Position numbers and translations under genes: made by a program
DNA from: Dissophora ornata
Taxonomy: Eukaryota; Mortierellomycota; Mortierellomycetes; Mortierellales; Mortierellaceae
Length of the DNA: 13,093 bases
Assembly: GCA_025201705.1 (NCBI GenBank)
Contig: MU617441.1
Location: forward strand, 1 to 13,093
Reading direction: 5' to 3'
Notes under the pieces: generated by a model
Told to the model about the DNA's origin: nothing
Databases searched by the model: none
What the model saw: the letters and a program-made list of their open reading frames with translations, nothing else
Part shown: positions 1 to 8,617 of the stretch, one piece after another
Layout of the letters: every line of letters starts with the position of its first letter
How positions within the stretch are numbered: the first letter of the stretch is position 1

Positions 1-69
1 ATCCGCAGTTGAAACATGGGCCGACAAGCGTTCATACGCTCGCCAGTACAGTGGCAAATCATGGGTCAT
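1..69 (-). CDS. possible 5' end of a leftward gene, cut by the window edge
   Basis: On the minus strand an ATG at 69-67 opens a frame that stays open to the window edge, giving 23 residues with several aromatic and charged residues (Tyr-Trp-Arg-Ala-Tyr near residue 8). The same frame is open a little upstream, where an AG at about 85 could be a splice acceptor. It would be divergent from the nucleoporin-like gene at 623. The fragment is too short to recognise, so the call rests only on its protein-like composition. The family and function are unknown. Confidence 0.2.
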   Translation of the reverse strand, partial: MTHDLPLYWRAYERLSAHVSTAD

Positions 70-494
70 GACGACACCATTCTGTAATTTTCTGTCGGAC
101 ACACACAAGCCCAAAGTGCTATTAATCGACTGTACGTCCACACCGCTTCACTGCCATCCCCACATTCAGCGATGCATCAACACGTCCATACACCGAAATA
201 TCTGCAACGTCCTAGCCCTGTGCTTCTTCATCATAACAACTTATTCACGTTTCCCATGGCATGCTCTCGTATTACTCAGCTGCTTTTGGATACTCTCAGC
301 GAAGGAGCGTCTTGATATTATTTCCTGGCCGCTTTTGCCAGAATATCAAGGCAGTTATTGTGCACGCAGTGAAGACATCAATAGAAACAAGGCGGTGACC
401 TTCACGCAAGCGTGTGCCGCCGAAAGGGAGCTGTCTTCGTTTTGCGATAGCATTCAACAAGTGGTGGCAAAATATGCCCGCCCACAGGGCTTGT
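70..494. other. intergenic stretch, no supported gene
   Basis: A plus-strand frame is open from 68 to 538, but it has no recognised motif, its composition shifts along its length, and it runs into the CT-rich leader of the next gene. The part at about 320-500 reads like protein and might be an old exon. I see no RNA gene or clear promoter motif here. Confidence 0.4.
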
Positions 495-622
495 CACACC
501 TTTCATTTCTTTTCATCTCACTTTTCATCGCCTTTTAGCTCTCCACACCACACTTTCTTGCACTTCACCTCTCACTTCTTCGCCGACACTCGCACACGCA
601 CTTTCTTCCCCTCTTTCCTACC
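495..622 (+). promoter_or_regulatory. CT-rich leader/core promoter of the nucleoporin-like gene
   Basis: This stretch is dominated by C and T (many TTTC, CTC and CAC runs) and ends right at ACC-ATG at 623. Such pyrimidine-rich tracts are common at fungal transcription starts and 5' leaders. No TATA box is evident. The tract supports choosing the ATG at 623 as the start. Confidence 0.5.
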
Positions 623-2826
623 ATGCCTTCTCTCAACTTCTTCAACAACACATACATGAACATGGATCGCTTTAAGGCAAAGCGATTCCAACCATATGGT
701 CGGGCTGCCATGCGCCAGGAGCAGCCCAAGGAGGATATCTTCGCGGAGCCCACTAGCCAAGTAGATATTGCAAAATGCTTAAATCCACCGCGACACGTTC
801 ACTGCCTCCAGAGCTGCTATTTCGGTTATATTAACATTCTTTATACATATTTGTGCGATGCTCCCACGATGGCAGTCGGCACTTTTGACATTTGTCAAAA
901 AGTCGCTGAGTTGGTTGTTGGCGGCTCGGACGGTACCCGCCACCGAGGGCACCACCGCCATGGACTGGACGGGCGCATTGGACGAGGCACGCGGTCTGAA
1001 CAAGAACGGCAAGGTACGCAAAAGAGTGCTCTGTGTTTCATTTTAATTTTCTGTGTTGTGCTGTGCTGTGCTGTACTGATGTGGACGTGTTATTTGTTTA
1101 ATTTGTATTGGTGACACATAGCGGCCGAGCGACGACGACGACGAGCTGGAGCAAGCCACGTGGCTCCAGAGAATGAAGGCTCGAGTCGCGTCGCGCGACT
1201 GCGCCTTTGAGGTAAGGGACTCTGCTATGTAATATCTTCGTATCTTCGATCATTCGTTTCCCCTGGATTGTGTGCATATTCGTTTAGTAAAGGAAAAAAT
1301 GGAAAGCCCCGGATCGACACTAACTTCATATTGTCTCTCATACGATCCCAGGTTTCTCCTCAAGGCCAGTCAACGCTCCAGATGCCTGGGGCCTTCCCCA
1401 TGCCGCGGCAGTGACCGTGAGGAGGTAAGAAGCCTTGCTTTATTCCCCTGGTAATGACGATGTATTGACTGTTGACGCAGCGGGCTAAAAAGTCCTAGAA
1501 ATTGACGACATCCACATATGCTTATTGACTATTCTAGACTGCCACCCCACGTCCGTCCGAGGAAAGAACCCCCGATGTGTCTCAGGCCCTGCCTGAGAGA
1601 AGCCAACGCCGTGTTGCACGGCGTCACATCCCCGGGAGGTTCTCTGCGCTGGACTCGGACGACGAGGAGGAGTCGTTGCGCCAGTATGACTTGGAGAGGG
1701 TAAGATATCTTGTTTTGTTTGAACCAGCACATGAGGGATCATTTGTGTTGCGCTACCACGTATACTAACCACGTATACTAACCGCTATATTCTGACGATA
1801 ATGTAGGAGCGCAAGGCCCGGGCGCCTCGAAGCAGCACCGCCTGCCGGAACGTTACTGAGGGGCCGAGTTTCAAATACTCAGGCTACAAGCTCCCTCCTC
1901 AGTTGTTCCCGACTCTTCAGTACGGCCGGCGTATAAAGCTCTACAAGCCAAACTTGGAGAGCAGTGTGCGCACTGCAGAGCCAGCCGCGCAGGAAGGGGC
2001 ATCGGCTGCTCCAGCGGCCGTTGGCACGGCCTCCACCGTCAAGACACTGTCGGACTGGGAGTCAGCAGGAATTAGGTTCCCTGACAACTCGAACAAGTGG
2101 AAGTGCGGCACGTGCTTGGTCTGGAACGAACGCACCAATGCAAGGTGCGTTTGTTGCTCCACACTGAGCCCGGAGGAGACCCTCCGGGCCGCCGCACCCG
2201 CTCTGGTTCCTGCCCCCACCAGCTCCACCAGTGTCTCCGCTTGCGCGCCAGTCCCGGTGACCACGACGTCCACATCATCGTCTGGCGGCAACAACATGCC
2301 GGAGCCGATGATGTGGAGCCCAATTCCCAGCATCGTACATACAGCTGGGAATATGCCGTCACCCATGGTGTGGTCCCCAATCCCCAGCAACGCACATACA
2401 GCTGGGAATATGGTCGCGACCACCAGCGGCACTTGCCATGGCGGCTACATGGCAAGACAGCATTTCCAAGCCCATCAACTCCAAATGCAGGGGCAGCACT
2501 ACGTGCAACCGCAGCTGCAACTGCAGCCTGTGGGAGGAGTTGCTGGAGGCTGGGGCGGGGCCACTGGTGGTCAGTTGGGGTTGCAGAGCACCTCAACTGC
2601 GTCAAGTGGAACTGTCCGGCAATATGCTGTGCCGCGGCGCCCGAGCTCACGGGTGCAACATACCCTGCCAACGCTAGCAGGGGCATGCAGGCGAGCGCCA
2701 TGCAGGCGAGCGCCATGCAGGTCGATAGCCCCCAATATTCATTCAATATTGGGGTGGGGCGGGCCTGCGCCAGGCGAAGCGAAGCCAAACCCGAGGAAGC
2801 CAAGGAGGGGAAACAGGAAAAAGTAG
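623..2826 (+). CDS. Nup153-like nucleoporin with one RanBP2-type zinc finger (spliced, 535 aa)
   Basis: Exon model: 623-760, 876-1013, 1122-1211, 1365-1424, 1538-1699, 1807-2826. All five introns are phase 0 (107-153 nt) and the spliced frame is open. The zinc finger is seen directly: Trp294, Cys296, Cys299, Cys310 and Cys313 in the W-x-C-x2-C-x10-C-x2-C pattern of RanBP2-type fingers, which in Nup153 bind Ran. Exon 1 holds a basic PYGR-type segment (about residues 15-32). Exon 2 begins with an amphipathic helix (LLTFVKKSLSWLL, about residues 49-61), like the membrane-binding helices of nuclear-basket nucleoporins. Acidic DDDDE and DDEEE patches follow. After the finger come Ser/Thr/Pro- and Gln-rich sequence and an Arg/Lys-rich C-terminus that could bind an importin. 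No FG repeats are visible, which is odd for this family. The expected site is the nuclear face of the pore. The zinc finger is secure; the nucleoporin identity is inference, and another RanBP2-finger protein is possible. Confidence 0.6.
2296..2409 (+). repeat. two 57-bp tandem repeats inside the nucleoporin-like CDS
   Basis: Two adjacent 19-residue units (residues 360-378 and 379-397) share the pattern M-P-x-P-M-x-W-S-P-I-P-S followed by HTAGN. Unit length is a multiple of three, so the frame is preserved. The aromatic-proline motif might replace FG motifs as a binding repeat, but that is speculation. Confidence 0.85.
2685..2721 (+). repeat. 15-bp minisatellite, 2.5 copies
   Basis: The unit ATGCAGGCGAGCGCC occurs at 2685-2699 and 2700-2714 without change, followed by a partial third copy. 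It lies in the last coding exon and encodes a short Cys-Arg-Arg-Ala-Pro repeat in the gene frame. Perfect identity suggests a recent slip. Confidence 0.85.
2730..2754. repeat. perfect 10-bp inverted repeat, 5-nt loop
   Basis: CCCCAATATT (2730-2739) and AATATTGGGG (2745-2754) are perfect reverse complements around the loop CATTC. It sits inside the nucleoporin-like coding exon about 70 bp before the stop codon, so it is not a simple terminator. It may be a chance palindrome or the footprint of a small insertion. Confidence 0.75.
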
Positions 2827-2849
2827 GCGAAGCAGGAGCCCGAAGAAGC

Positions 2850-3290
2850 GGCCATTGCAATCACCGCCACGAATATAACAACAACGACGACTACTGCAAA
2901 CTGCAACGTCAATTACTAATAGCGCCACCACAGCCAACGCAAAAACAACAGAATCGTCTGCAATAATAAAACCGTCAACATTAACACCAACAACTGTAAC
3001 AACAGCAATAATATTATCACCATCAGCAATAAAGCAGACACAGCCAATAACAACAACACCGATAATAAAACAACGACAATGCATCACCAATGTCACTGTA
3101 ATAGCATCAGAGCAGCATCCGCAACTATATCAACAACAGCATCCGCAACAACATCAATAACTGCATAAACAACTGTATCTGCAACTGCATCACTGTAATA
3201 TATCAAAATCTGCATCAGCAACTGCATCATCGTCAGCTACAATAAAACAACAGTGCGGTGTCAATATCATCAACAATAAAACAAGACAGC
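2850..3290. repeat. degenerate CAA/ATA/CATC trinucleotide-rich tract
   Basis: Directly after the nucleoporin-like stop, about 440 bp consist of imperfect CAA, AAT, CAT and GCA triplets with little T- or G-run sequence. AATAAA occurs at 2965-2970 and several more times, so polyadenylation of the upstream gene could use this tract. No convincing coding frame is present; long frames on either strand here only translate the triplets. Confidence 0.7.
2939..3080 (+). repeat. dispersed repeat, copy 1
   Basis: From GCAAAAACAACAGAATCGTC onward this segment aligns closely with 6134-6256. It shares the unit CACCAACAACTGTAACAAC and then an interrupted ATAAT/ATCACCAT part. The match is much more specific than two random triplet tracts would give, so the two stretches are copies of one sequence. 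The element type is unknown. Confidence 0.7.
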
Positions 3291-3971
3291 ACATCAATGA
3301 AGATCTCTCAGTTCCTGTAGGAATAAGGTATATAAATCTCTGAATTTAAAGGACAATACCCTTTGGCATACATGTTACCATATTAGAAAGAGCACCAAAG
3401 ATACGCAAGAATGGGCCGTCGAGACAATGACCCAGGGCTAGAGCGGTGCGCAATAGACTGTCTCAGTGACAGGGCGGATGCTGAGGCTGGAAGCTGTCCG
3501 GGTGCTGGTGAAGCGCACTCTTGCTGAAGTCCAAACATAAGATAAGATTTTCACTGGTGAATGGAGCATCCAAGAGGAAAGCTTATGCGCTGCCATCTTC
3601 ACGTCACCGGTGGCGGACAAAACAAAGACCGATCGGAACCAAACTTAGTAAATGAAATAAAAAAGGGCAGGTTCGCTTTGGACAGCTTGCCATGACGGCT
3701 ATCATGCTCGTAGGATTGATTCGATGGCCACTTATCGCAGCGGAAGAAAGAATGGAGTATCAAAGCCTGGAGAGATCTTCACCAGAATCTCTACCACAGA
3801 CATCTACTCGTTCCTTTTATATATCTACAGCGCTTGTTATCGTCCTTTGCGGCACTTGTGGGAGGAAGGATCTCGGGCGGTTATAATTCACCGGCAGACC
3901 TTCGCCTCCTCAGCAAAATATACAACACCATCTTTGGCCATCATATTTTATAATTCTACGCAATGATTTTT
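3291..3971. other. no supported gene; scraps of protein-like reading
   Basis: I cannot assign a gene here. Short plus-strand frames at about 3620-3688 and 3688-3885 (the latter with an ATG at 3724) have mixed, charged, protein-like composition and may be old exons, but no motif is recognised and splice sites to join them are not clear. The minus-strand frame at 3438-3620 looks like a shadow. Confidence 0.35.
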
Positions 3972-4256
3972 CACAGTTTCAGCAAATGTCTCTTGAACTT
4001 TGTCAAAAAGTCGCTGAACTGGAGAGGGATCCCCTAGGAGGCCCTCGATGTCGGAAGCCGCGCCACCTCAGAAGACGACATCGCGTACAGTGCTCAGGCC
4101 GTAGCTCGGAAGCGTGGAAAGTCATCGATTGGCCACCATGCATCGATGTCACCCATGGCCGATCTCGGAGATCACACACATACATGGATCGCTTTAAAAC
4201 AAAACGATCCCAACCCTACGGTCGGGATGCCATGCGCCAGGGGCGGCTTGAGATGG
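3972..4256 (+). pseudogene. scrambled fragments of the nucleoporin-like gene (exon 2 then exon 1)
   Basis: Around 3978-4022, after an AG acceptor-like TTTCAG, the DNA encodes KCLLNFVKKSLNW, closely matching the amphipathic helix at the start of exon 2 of the gene at 623 (SALLTFVKKSLSW). Around 4176-4256 it encodes MDRFKTKRSQPYGRDAMRQ, matching exon 1 (MDRFKAKRFQPYGRAAMRQ). A stretch of about 150 bp between them is unrelated. The order is the reverse of the intact gene, and the zinc finger and all later exons are absent, so this is not a working paralogue. The second fragment ends where the antisense mariner-like sequence begins. I infer a copied and rearranged 5' end of the gene. Confidence 0.65.
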
Positions 4257-4267
4257 ATACCCTTGCG

Positions 4268-5091
4268 GAAGTTTCTCATGATAGTCAGGGACAATGTTGC
4301 AGCTGTTAGCCTCCCATATCCTGGGCTCTCCAACCCACCCATCTACGCAGCCAGCGTGAACAATGACACATCTCCTCTATCGTCCGTTGCTCTTGCAAGG
4401 TACAGCCGTATCATCATAAAACCAAGTCTAGAAACATGGAAGAACATAGAACATTAGGTCTACTTGCAAAAATACTATAAAGCAAGAAGAAAATGGCAAA
4501 TTCGCCAATGAAAAATACCTGTGTATTAACATGCTGATGGTTACAATAAGACTCATCCTGCCAAACAAACAGAGCGCCGTTGAACCGGTCCGAATATCGC
4601 TGTTGTAAGTACCGGCGCCTCAACTGTTGGATGTCAGACGTTTCCACGAAGTTCTTTGTCTTTCCTGCATAATTGTATTTACACATCGCCTTGCGCATGG
4701 TCTCCAGCCTAGAATCTTGTACGTCCACGGCCATGTTTCTCGGACGAACCTATGGAGACGTTTGAAAGTAACAACAGATCCGGAAAGGTTTAGCTCCGCA
4801 GTCTTTTGCAGAAGATCGGAAGCCATTAAACGCACCGAGCTGAAGCACATATCGCGTCGATCCTGAAGGTTCTTGCCACACACAGCATTCCTGACTGTGT
4901 TCTGCGAGAGACCGAAGTAACGGAGTAACGGCAGTTCGTGGGAATGGATTCGCTGTGGAAGCGCTATCTCCCATGAGCTTCTCCTCGCGGCACACTTCGT
5001 AGCAATGAAGGACGGCGCGCCTCTCGTCCTCGGTCAGTTTCGTGCCTCTACGTCGTTTGCGTTGATTAATGCAAATGCATGTGTCACACAT
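4268..5091 (-). pseudogene. Tc1/mariner-superfamily (DDE_3-type) transposase, broken and truncated
   Basis: Read leftward from an ATG at 5091: a basic KRRRG stretch, then LTEDERRAVLHCYEV, a typical N-terminal helix of fungal Tc1/mariner-like transposases. A helix-turn-helix follows (LRYFGLSQNTVRNAV, about 4935-4890), then a helical linker. Next comes WQDESYCNHQHVNT (about 4580-4530), whose Asp is the first catalytic residue in this family. An intron at 4518-4428 (91 nt, phase 0) joins NTQ to TWFYDD, followed by the family motif VIVHAG...DGWVGEP...WEAN and DYHEKL. Damage seen: a frameshift just before the helix-turn-helix, another near 4745, and a TAG at about 4377. The second and third catalytic acids are missing because the sequence stops at about 4268 against the nucleoporin fragment. 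It is inactive. Confidence 0.8.
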
Positions 5092-5118
5092 TGGCGCTTA
5101 GGAGGGCGCAGGTTGATA

Positions 5119-5253
5119 CTATTGAGTGAGTGCTTGCTTCAGCAGTCGTTCCAGCTCCTTGACGCAGCGGGAGGACTCCTTGAGCGCGCATTTCAACGTC
5201 CTCGCCCATTCCCAGGCCGCCGATTTCTGTCCAAATGGAACAATTCGTTGCTC
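5119..5253 (-). pseudogene. SANT/Myb-like DNA-binding fragment
   Basis: Between in-frame stops at 5256-5254 and 5121-5119 the minus strand encodes 44 residues: a PFGQKSAAWEWARTL stretch, then a Ser-Arg-Cys-Val-Lys-Glu turn and a Leu-rich helix. Its spaced Trp and the R-x-V-K-E stretch resemble SANT/Myb-like domains found in transposon-linked proteins of fungi and oomycetes. There is no start codon and no continuation either side. It lies just upstream of the mariner-like pseudogene but in another frame. It could be a relic exon or a chance frame. Confidence 0.3.
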
Positions 5254-5509
5254 TTACCCCGTCGCTCCATTTTAATGACCAGGAATGACGATTCCAGGAA
5301 CAAACGCGAAACTGAGCGTTTAAATGTCGGCTAATAGAAAAAGGGCAACTCAGGTAGAATAGGAACATAATGACAAGAAAGAGTATGAGATTAGCAGATC
5401 CATGCATTGCCGAAATTCATGTCGATGACAAGGGGTGGCAAGAGAGGAAAACGGAAAACGGAAAACGAAAAAAAAAAAAAAACTGGCATGAGAAACGTAG
5501 GCTTTCTGA

Positions 5510-5894
5510 ACAATACTCACCTGGCAAGAGAAAGTGTTAGTGAAATGGGTGTCAGGATGGAGAGATGAGCTTGATTCAAATGGTGGTATGTCGATGCGAG
5601 AAAAAAAAAAGCAATCAAGAAAAGGACCTCTTGAGTTAAGACCTGATGCTGGCGCGTCCACCTGAGTTCGTCAGGTTCGAACACCTGGAAAGAGAGCTCG
5701 CAAAAGCTTCTCCTTTGGATAGAAACTAGAGAATGATGGAAAGTCTTGAGCAGTTTGCTATGTACTGGCATACCGAAGAGGGAAGATTGATGGACAAGAT
5801 CTTGACAAGTGCCGGGGTCTCGGATCTCAAGCCTGCAGACAAAAGAAATTGGAGCGAGCAATTGGCTTGCCGCTGTAATGCACAACTGATGTAA
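5510..5894 (+). pseudogene. unidentified spliced ORF with an in-frame TAG
   Basis: The frame 5510-5585 encodes a charged, Trp-rich stretch (WQEKVLVKWVSGWRDEL). It ends at a GTATGT donor at 5586. Using the AG at 5639-5640, the phase fits exactly and the frame continues at 5641 as LARPPEFVRFEHLERELAKA. It then meets TAG at 5727-5729. Without any frame change it runs on for another 54 codons (MMESLEQFAMYWHTEEGR and more) to TAA at 5892. A single nonsense change, such as TGG to TAG, would explain this. Alternatively the protein ends at 5727, or an unrecognised intron removes the stop. No family is recognised and the 5' end is not found. Composition is protein-like, but the call is tentative. Confidence 0.3.
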
Positions 5895-6051
5895 CCACCG
5901 TGGACAACGCCTACCGAGTTGTTGAGTGATGCTACTGCATAGGAATGGAGCTCAACGACCGCGCTGTGTCATTCCATGGAACAACGGTCTTTTCTTGAAT
6001 ATGGTAGCGCCCTATTTCTGTGCCGCGCCACTCTCAACTGCGCTTCGCTTT
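5895..6051. other. no supported gene
   Basis: Short frames only. No motif, RNA gene or repeat is recognised between the broken ORF and the TIR-like repeat. Confidence 0.4.
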
Positions 6052-6095
6052 GCCCAAACAGTCGGCTCAAGAAAAAAAAGTCGCTATAGTGGACA
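6052..6095 (+). repeat. TIR-like dispersed repeat, copy A
   Basis: GCCCAAACAGTCGGCTCAAG is followed by an A-run and GTCGCTATAGTGGACA. The same arrangement occurs at 9229-9284 in the same orientation, differing mainly in A-run length. A CAGT start (6059) and a GTCGCTATA-type core are reminiscent of terminal inverted repeats of pogo/Tigger-like elements. No inverted partner and no TA target duplication were found, so the TIR reading is inference. Confidence 0.5.
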
Positions 6096-6133
6096 AACCT
6101 TGTTCATGCTACATCGTGTTCCCCAACAATGAT

Positions 6134-6256
6134 GCAAAAACAACAGAATCGTCTACAACAATGAAACTGTCAATATCAACACCAACAACTGTAACAACTG
6201 TAACAACAGTAATAATATCATCACCATTAGCAACAATAATAAGACAACGACATGGC
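6134..6256 (+). repeat. dispersed repeat, copy 2
   Basis: This is the second copy of the trinucleotide-rich sequence at 2939-3080, in the same orientation. It differs by scattered substitutions and by an extra CTGTAACAA unit. It begins about 40 bp after the TIR-like repeat. Confidence 0.7.
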
Positions 6257-6564
6257 GACAACAGCATCATTGTATCATAACTGCATCCAAGATCTATTTT
6301 GGACGAGTTGTTTGCCGCCATTCCACCAAAAGTATGTATCCGGTAACAAGGTTTGAAATATTCACAAAAACGCCCTTGTCGGGCTGCTTTCCTGCCTTTG
6401 CGCCTGCCTTTGCGCCTGCCCCAATGCCCCTATCTCCCTTGGTGTTTACAGTGAGACAAAACCATGGCTCATCCAAGCCAATTGAGAGCACCAGCCTATT
6501 ATATCTCACCCTTTTTTTATTACCCCTCTGTGGCTAAAGTACATGCTCGGGGATCTGATCCAAG
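6257..6564. other. no supported gene
   Basis: A plus-strand frame (6334-6537) and its minus-strand counterpart are open but carry only a short Ala-Phe-Pro or Ala-Gly-Ala-Lys repeat, derived from a tandem TTTGCGCCTGCC unit near 6397-6420. The C-terminal dimerisation domain expected for the hAT gene that runs into this region is not found. Confidence 0.4.
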
Positions 6565-8617
6565 TATCGCCAACTGATCCAAATATCGGCATGTGTCATT
6601 CCTCTTCTCTTCGAGCTGGAGCGGACCCTACGTGGTCGGCTCTTGTATAATGGGGATGTTCATCGCGATGCTGTTGGTCCTGAAAAAGGATGAAATTCTG
6701 TGACACTTTTCCACGACTGCTGCGGCCCCCCGGCTTTGTTCCGACGCCTGGTTAATGCAAAGCTGTATCTTGTGAGAGGAGCATGGCAGCTAGTGTGTGT
6801 TAATGTTTTCCTGCATCCGATAAAGCCGAAAGGTTTTTTTGATGTTGGCTCCTTGATCCGTTGTTCCGCAGATCAGCTTCTCGTTCAAATTCCAGGTGTC
6901 AACAACTCTTGCTGCGTAAAGAGCATGAAGCGCAAGAAGAGGAAGAAGAGGAAAGACCTTTAGTTCTCACATACATATGGAGCACCACCGTTGCCAGGAA
7001 CCCTTTTTTTTCTCATGGTACAGAAGAGTTGAGCTTACTAAGGTATCGCAATAGGTTTTCTGCCGTTTGAGAGTTGTGAACACGCTCCATGCCAATGACC
7101 ATTGAAGCCATATGGTAGTTCGATGTCACGAAGTGAAGCGTTACTCCAAAGAACTTCCTTTGATCGGCGCTTGTCCAGCCGTCCGCAGTGATTGCACATT
7201 GGGCCACGTTCATATGAATGTACTGGGTTATTGCAATCCTCTTAGTTCGTACTGCGTCGTCCAGTTTTTGCTGCAAGGCATCGGTGCCTGGGATCTTGTA
7301 CCCTGGATGGACATGCGCCATCATATCCTGAAAGATATCGCAGCTGAAGACGTCAAAGGGCAACCCTTTCACAGTCAAGAGTCTCAGGAGATAGGTCTCG
7401 AAGTAGGATTGTTCATAGGGAAGTGGCTGCTTCAAAGTGTCGAGAAGATGCTCCATACGACCCGCATCGAATTTTGGCGTAGCAGGCGTCTCGTCGTCTT
7501 CCTGCTCCGGTTCCTGCTCAATCCCCTGAAGCCGACATTGGTAGTAGCGAAATTCTAGGAGAGCATCGTACATTTGACCATGTTAACTCATGACGTGCTT
7601 TGTTCGTGCCCGAACACCTCCGACCTTTTTGTACACCTGCCCACAGATGGCTCCAGAGTCTTTTACAACCTGGCATTGATATTCCGTTTTCGAGAGCGCA
7701 GCAAAGAAATGCATAAGAACGGAGTTCTTGCGCGCGACTTGCTGTATTGGGATTTTTGCCAGTGGTCGTTGTGATGGAGGAGCGAGTTCGGATTCTTGAG
7801 GCGAAGGTAAGCTGCCAAGGCTGTGTTTCTCATAGAGTGAATACCATCCATCAGTTGCACCATGTGCGTCTCGTATTTCACGCCGGCGCCCCTCCAAGAC
7901 TTCCAGGGATGGAGGATTTGGGATGTGTCGAAAAGATGGAGAGGAGGCCAAGAGTGCGCGAGAAGAGGATGCCTGTCTCTGAAAGAATGAGGATTGAGTG
8001 AAGGAGTACCGGGCAGGAGGGCTATGCAGCGCATTACCTAACTGCCCATTATCGGACGATGTTGAGGCAAGAGAAGGGTTGCTAATACCCTCTCGATAGA
8101 GGCTGAAGTTCGCAAGTGACTGTGCACGTTGGAGTGGCTGTGGAGAGGGCTGCAGCATGGGCTGTCGATGGGCGTTGTCCTCGGCAACGCCTTCTACCCA
8201 TTGTTCAATGACGCGTTCAGAACGAGCTTGAGAAGGAGAGGGAAGCGGACCATGTAGGCGAGGAGTGGATATCGACCGATGAAATCTTGCTAGGGGTGGT
8301 CGCTGCTGCGCCGCAAGAGGGGGGGAAGGGGTCTTTGGTAGACCTCTTTTGCCGCGGTAGGATGTGACTTCAGGCACCGGTGGCGATAGCAATTCAGTTG
8401 TGAACGCGGTTTCTAGCACTTCTAAGACTTCATATGACCCGCCAAGTTCGTCTTGACCGTTGTTGAGACCGCCATCGTCACCCTCACCCTCATAACCCTC
8501 ACCCTCGTAACCCTCACCCTCGTCATCGTCGCCGCTGCCGTAACCGTCTTGACTGCCGTCCATGGAGTTGTTGCTGTTGTCATTGCCGCTGTTGTCAACA
8601 TCGTGTGAAGTAGGCAT
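6565..8617 (-). pseudogene. hAT-family transposase with BED zinc finger, decayed
   Basis: Read leftward from an ATG at 8617. Residues 1-70 are acidic and Gly-rich, with YEGEG repeats, and about 200 Ser/Pro-rich residues follow. A BED-type finger comes at about residues 303-350 (Tyr-x-Cys, then Cys-Gly, then His-x4-His-Gly). TAA at 7585-7583 falls inside the finger, immediately before its last His, and the same frame continues through 7582-7039. That part has the hAT motif ITADGWTS (first catalytic Asp) and VTLHFVTSNYHM. A phase-1 intron, 7038-6912 (donor GTAAGC, acceptor GCAG), joins NLLRYL to VVDTWNLNEKLIC and then TTDQGAN (second catalytic Asp). TAG at 6792-6790 comes next, then LPCSSHKIQL (the hAT Cys-x2-His motif) and a TAG at 6630-6628. 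The third acidic residue and the hATC dimerisation domain are missing. The element is dead, though its N-terminal 344 codons remain open. Confidence 0.85.
8481..8525 (-). repeat. three 15-bp coding repeats (YEGEG)
   Basis: Three 15-bp units, each encoding Tyr-Glu-Gly-Glu-Gly on the minus strand near the start of the hAT ORF, with only single-base differences. Frame is kept because the unit is a multiple of three. Confidence 0.85.

Noticed and set aside
68..538. 156-codon plus-strand frame before the nucleoporin-like gene
   Set aside because: No motif, patchy composition, and it runs into the CT-rich leader. Kept only as an intergenic note.
2072..2860. 262-codon minus-strand frame over the nucleoporin-like gene
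   Set aside because: It is the antisense shadow of a GC-rich exon whose sense frame carries the RanBP2 zinc finger.
2097..2966. 289-codon alternative plus frame
   Set aside because: It overlaps the zinc-finger exon in another frame, lacks motifs, and its tail translates the triplet tract.
5671..5682. GGTTCGAACACC, resembling a tRNA B box
   Set aside because: No A box, no acceptor stem and no cloverleaf can be drawn around it.
5517..5885. 122-codon minus-strand frame, with a CAG-GTGAGT donor at about 5520
   Set aside because: The plus strand gives better phase-matched, more protein-like exons over the same bases. The minus alternative cannot be fully excluded.
7112..7558. 148-codon plus-strand frame
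   Set aside because: Antisense shadow of the hAT transposase core (ITADGWTS and VTLHFVTSNYHM lie on the minus strand).
7574..7582. A 33-nt intron (GTTAAC to CTAG) that would remove the stop in the hAT BED finger
   Set aside because: Too short for splicing in this gene set and it would delete the last zinc-ligand His; a nonsense mutation is simpler.
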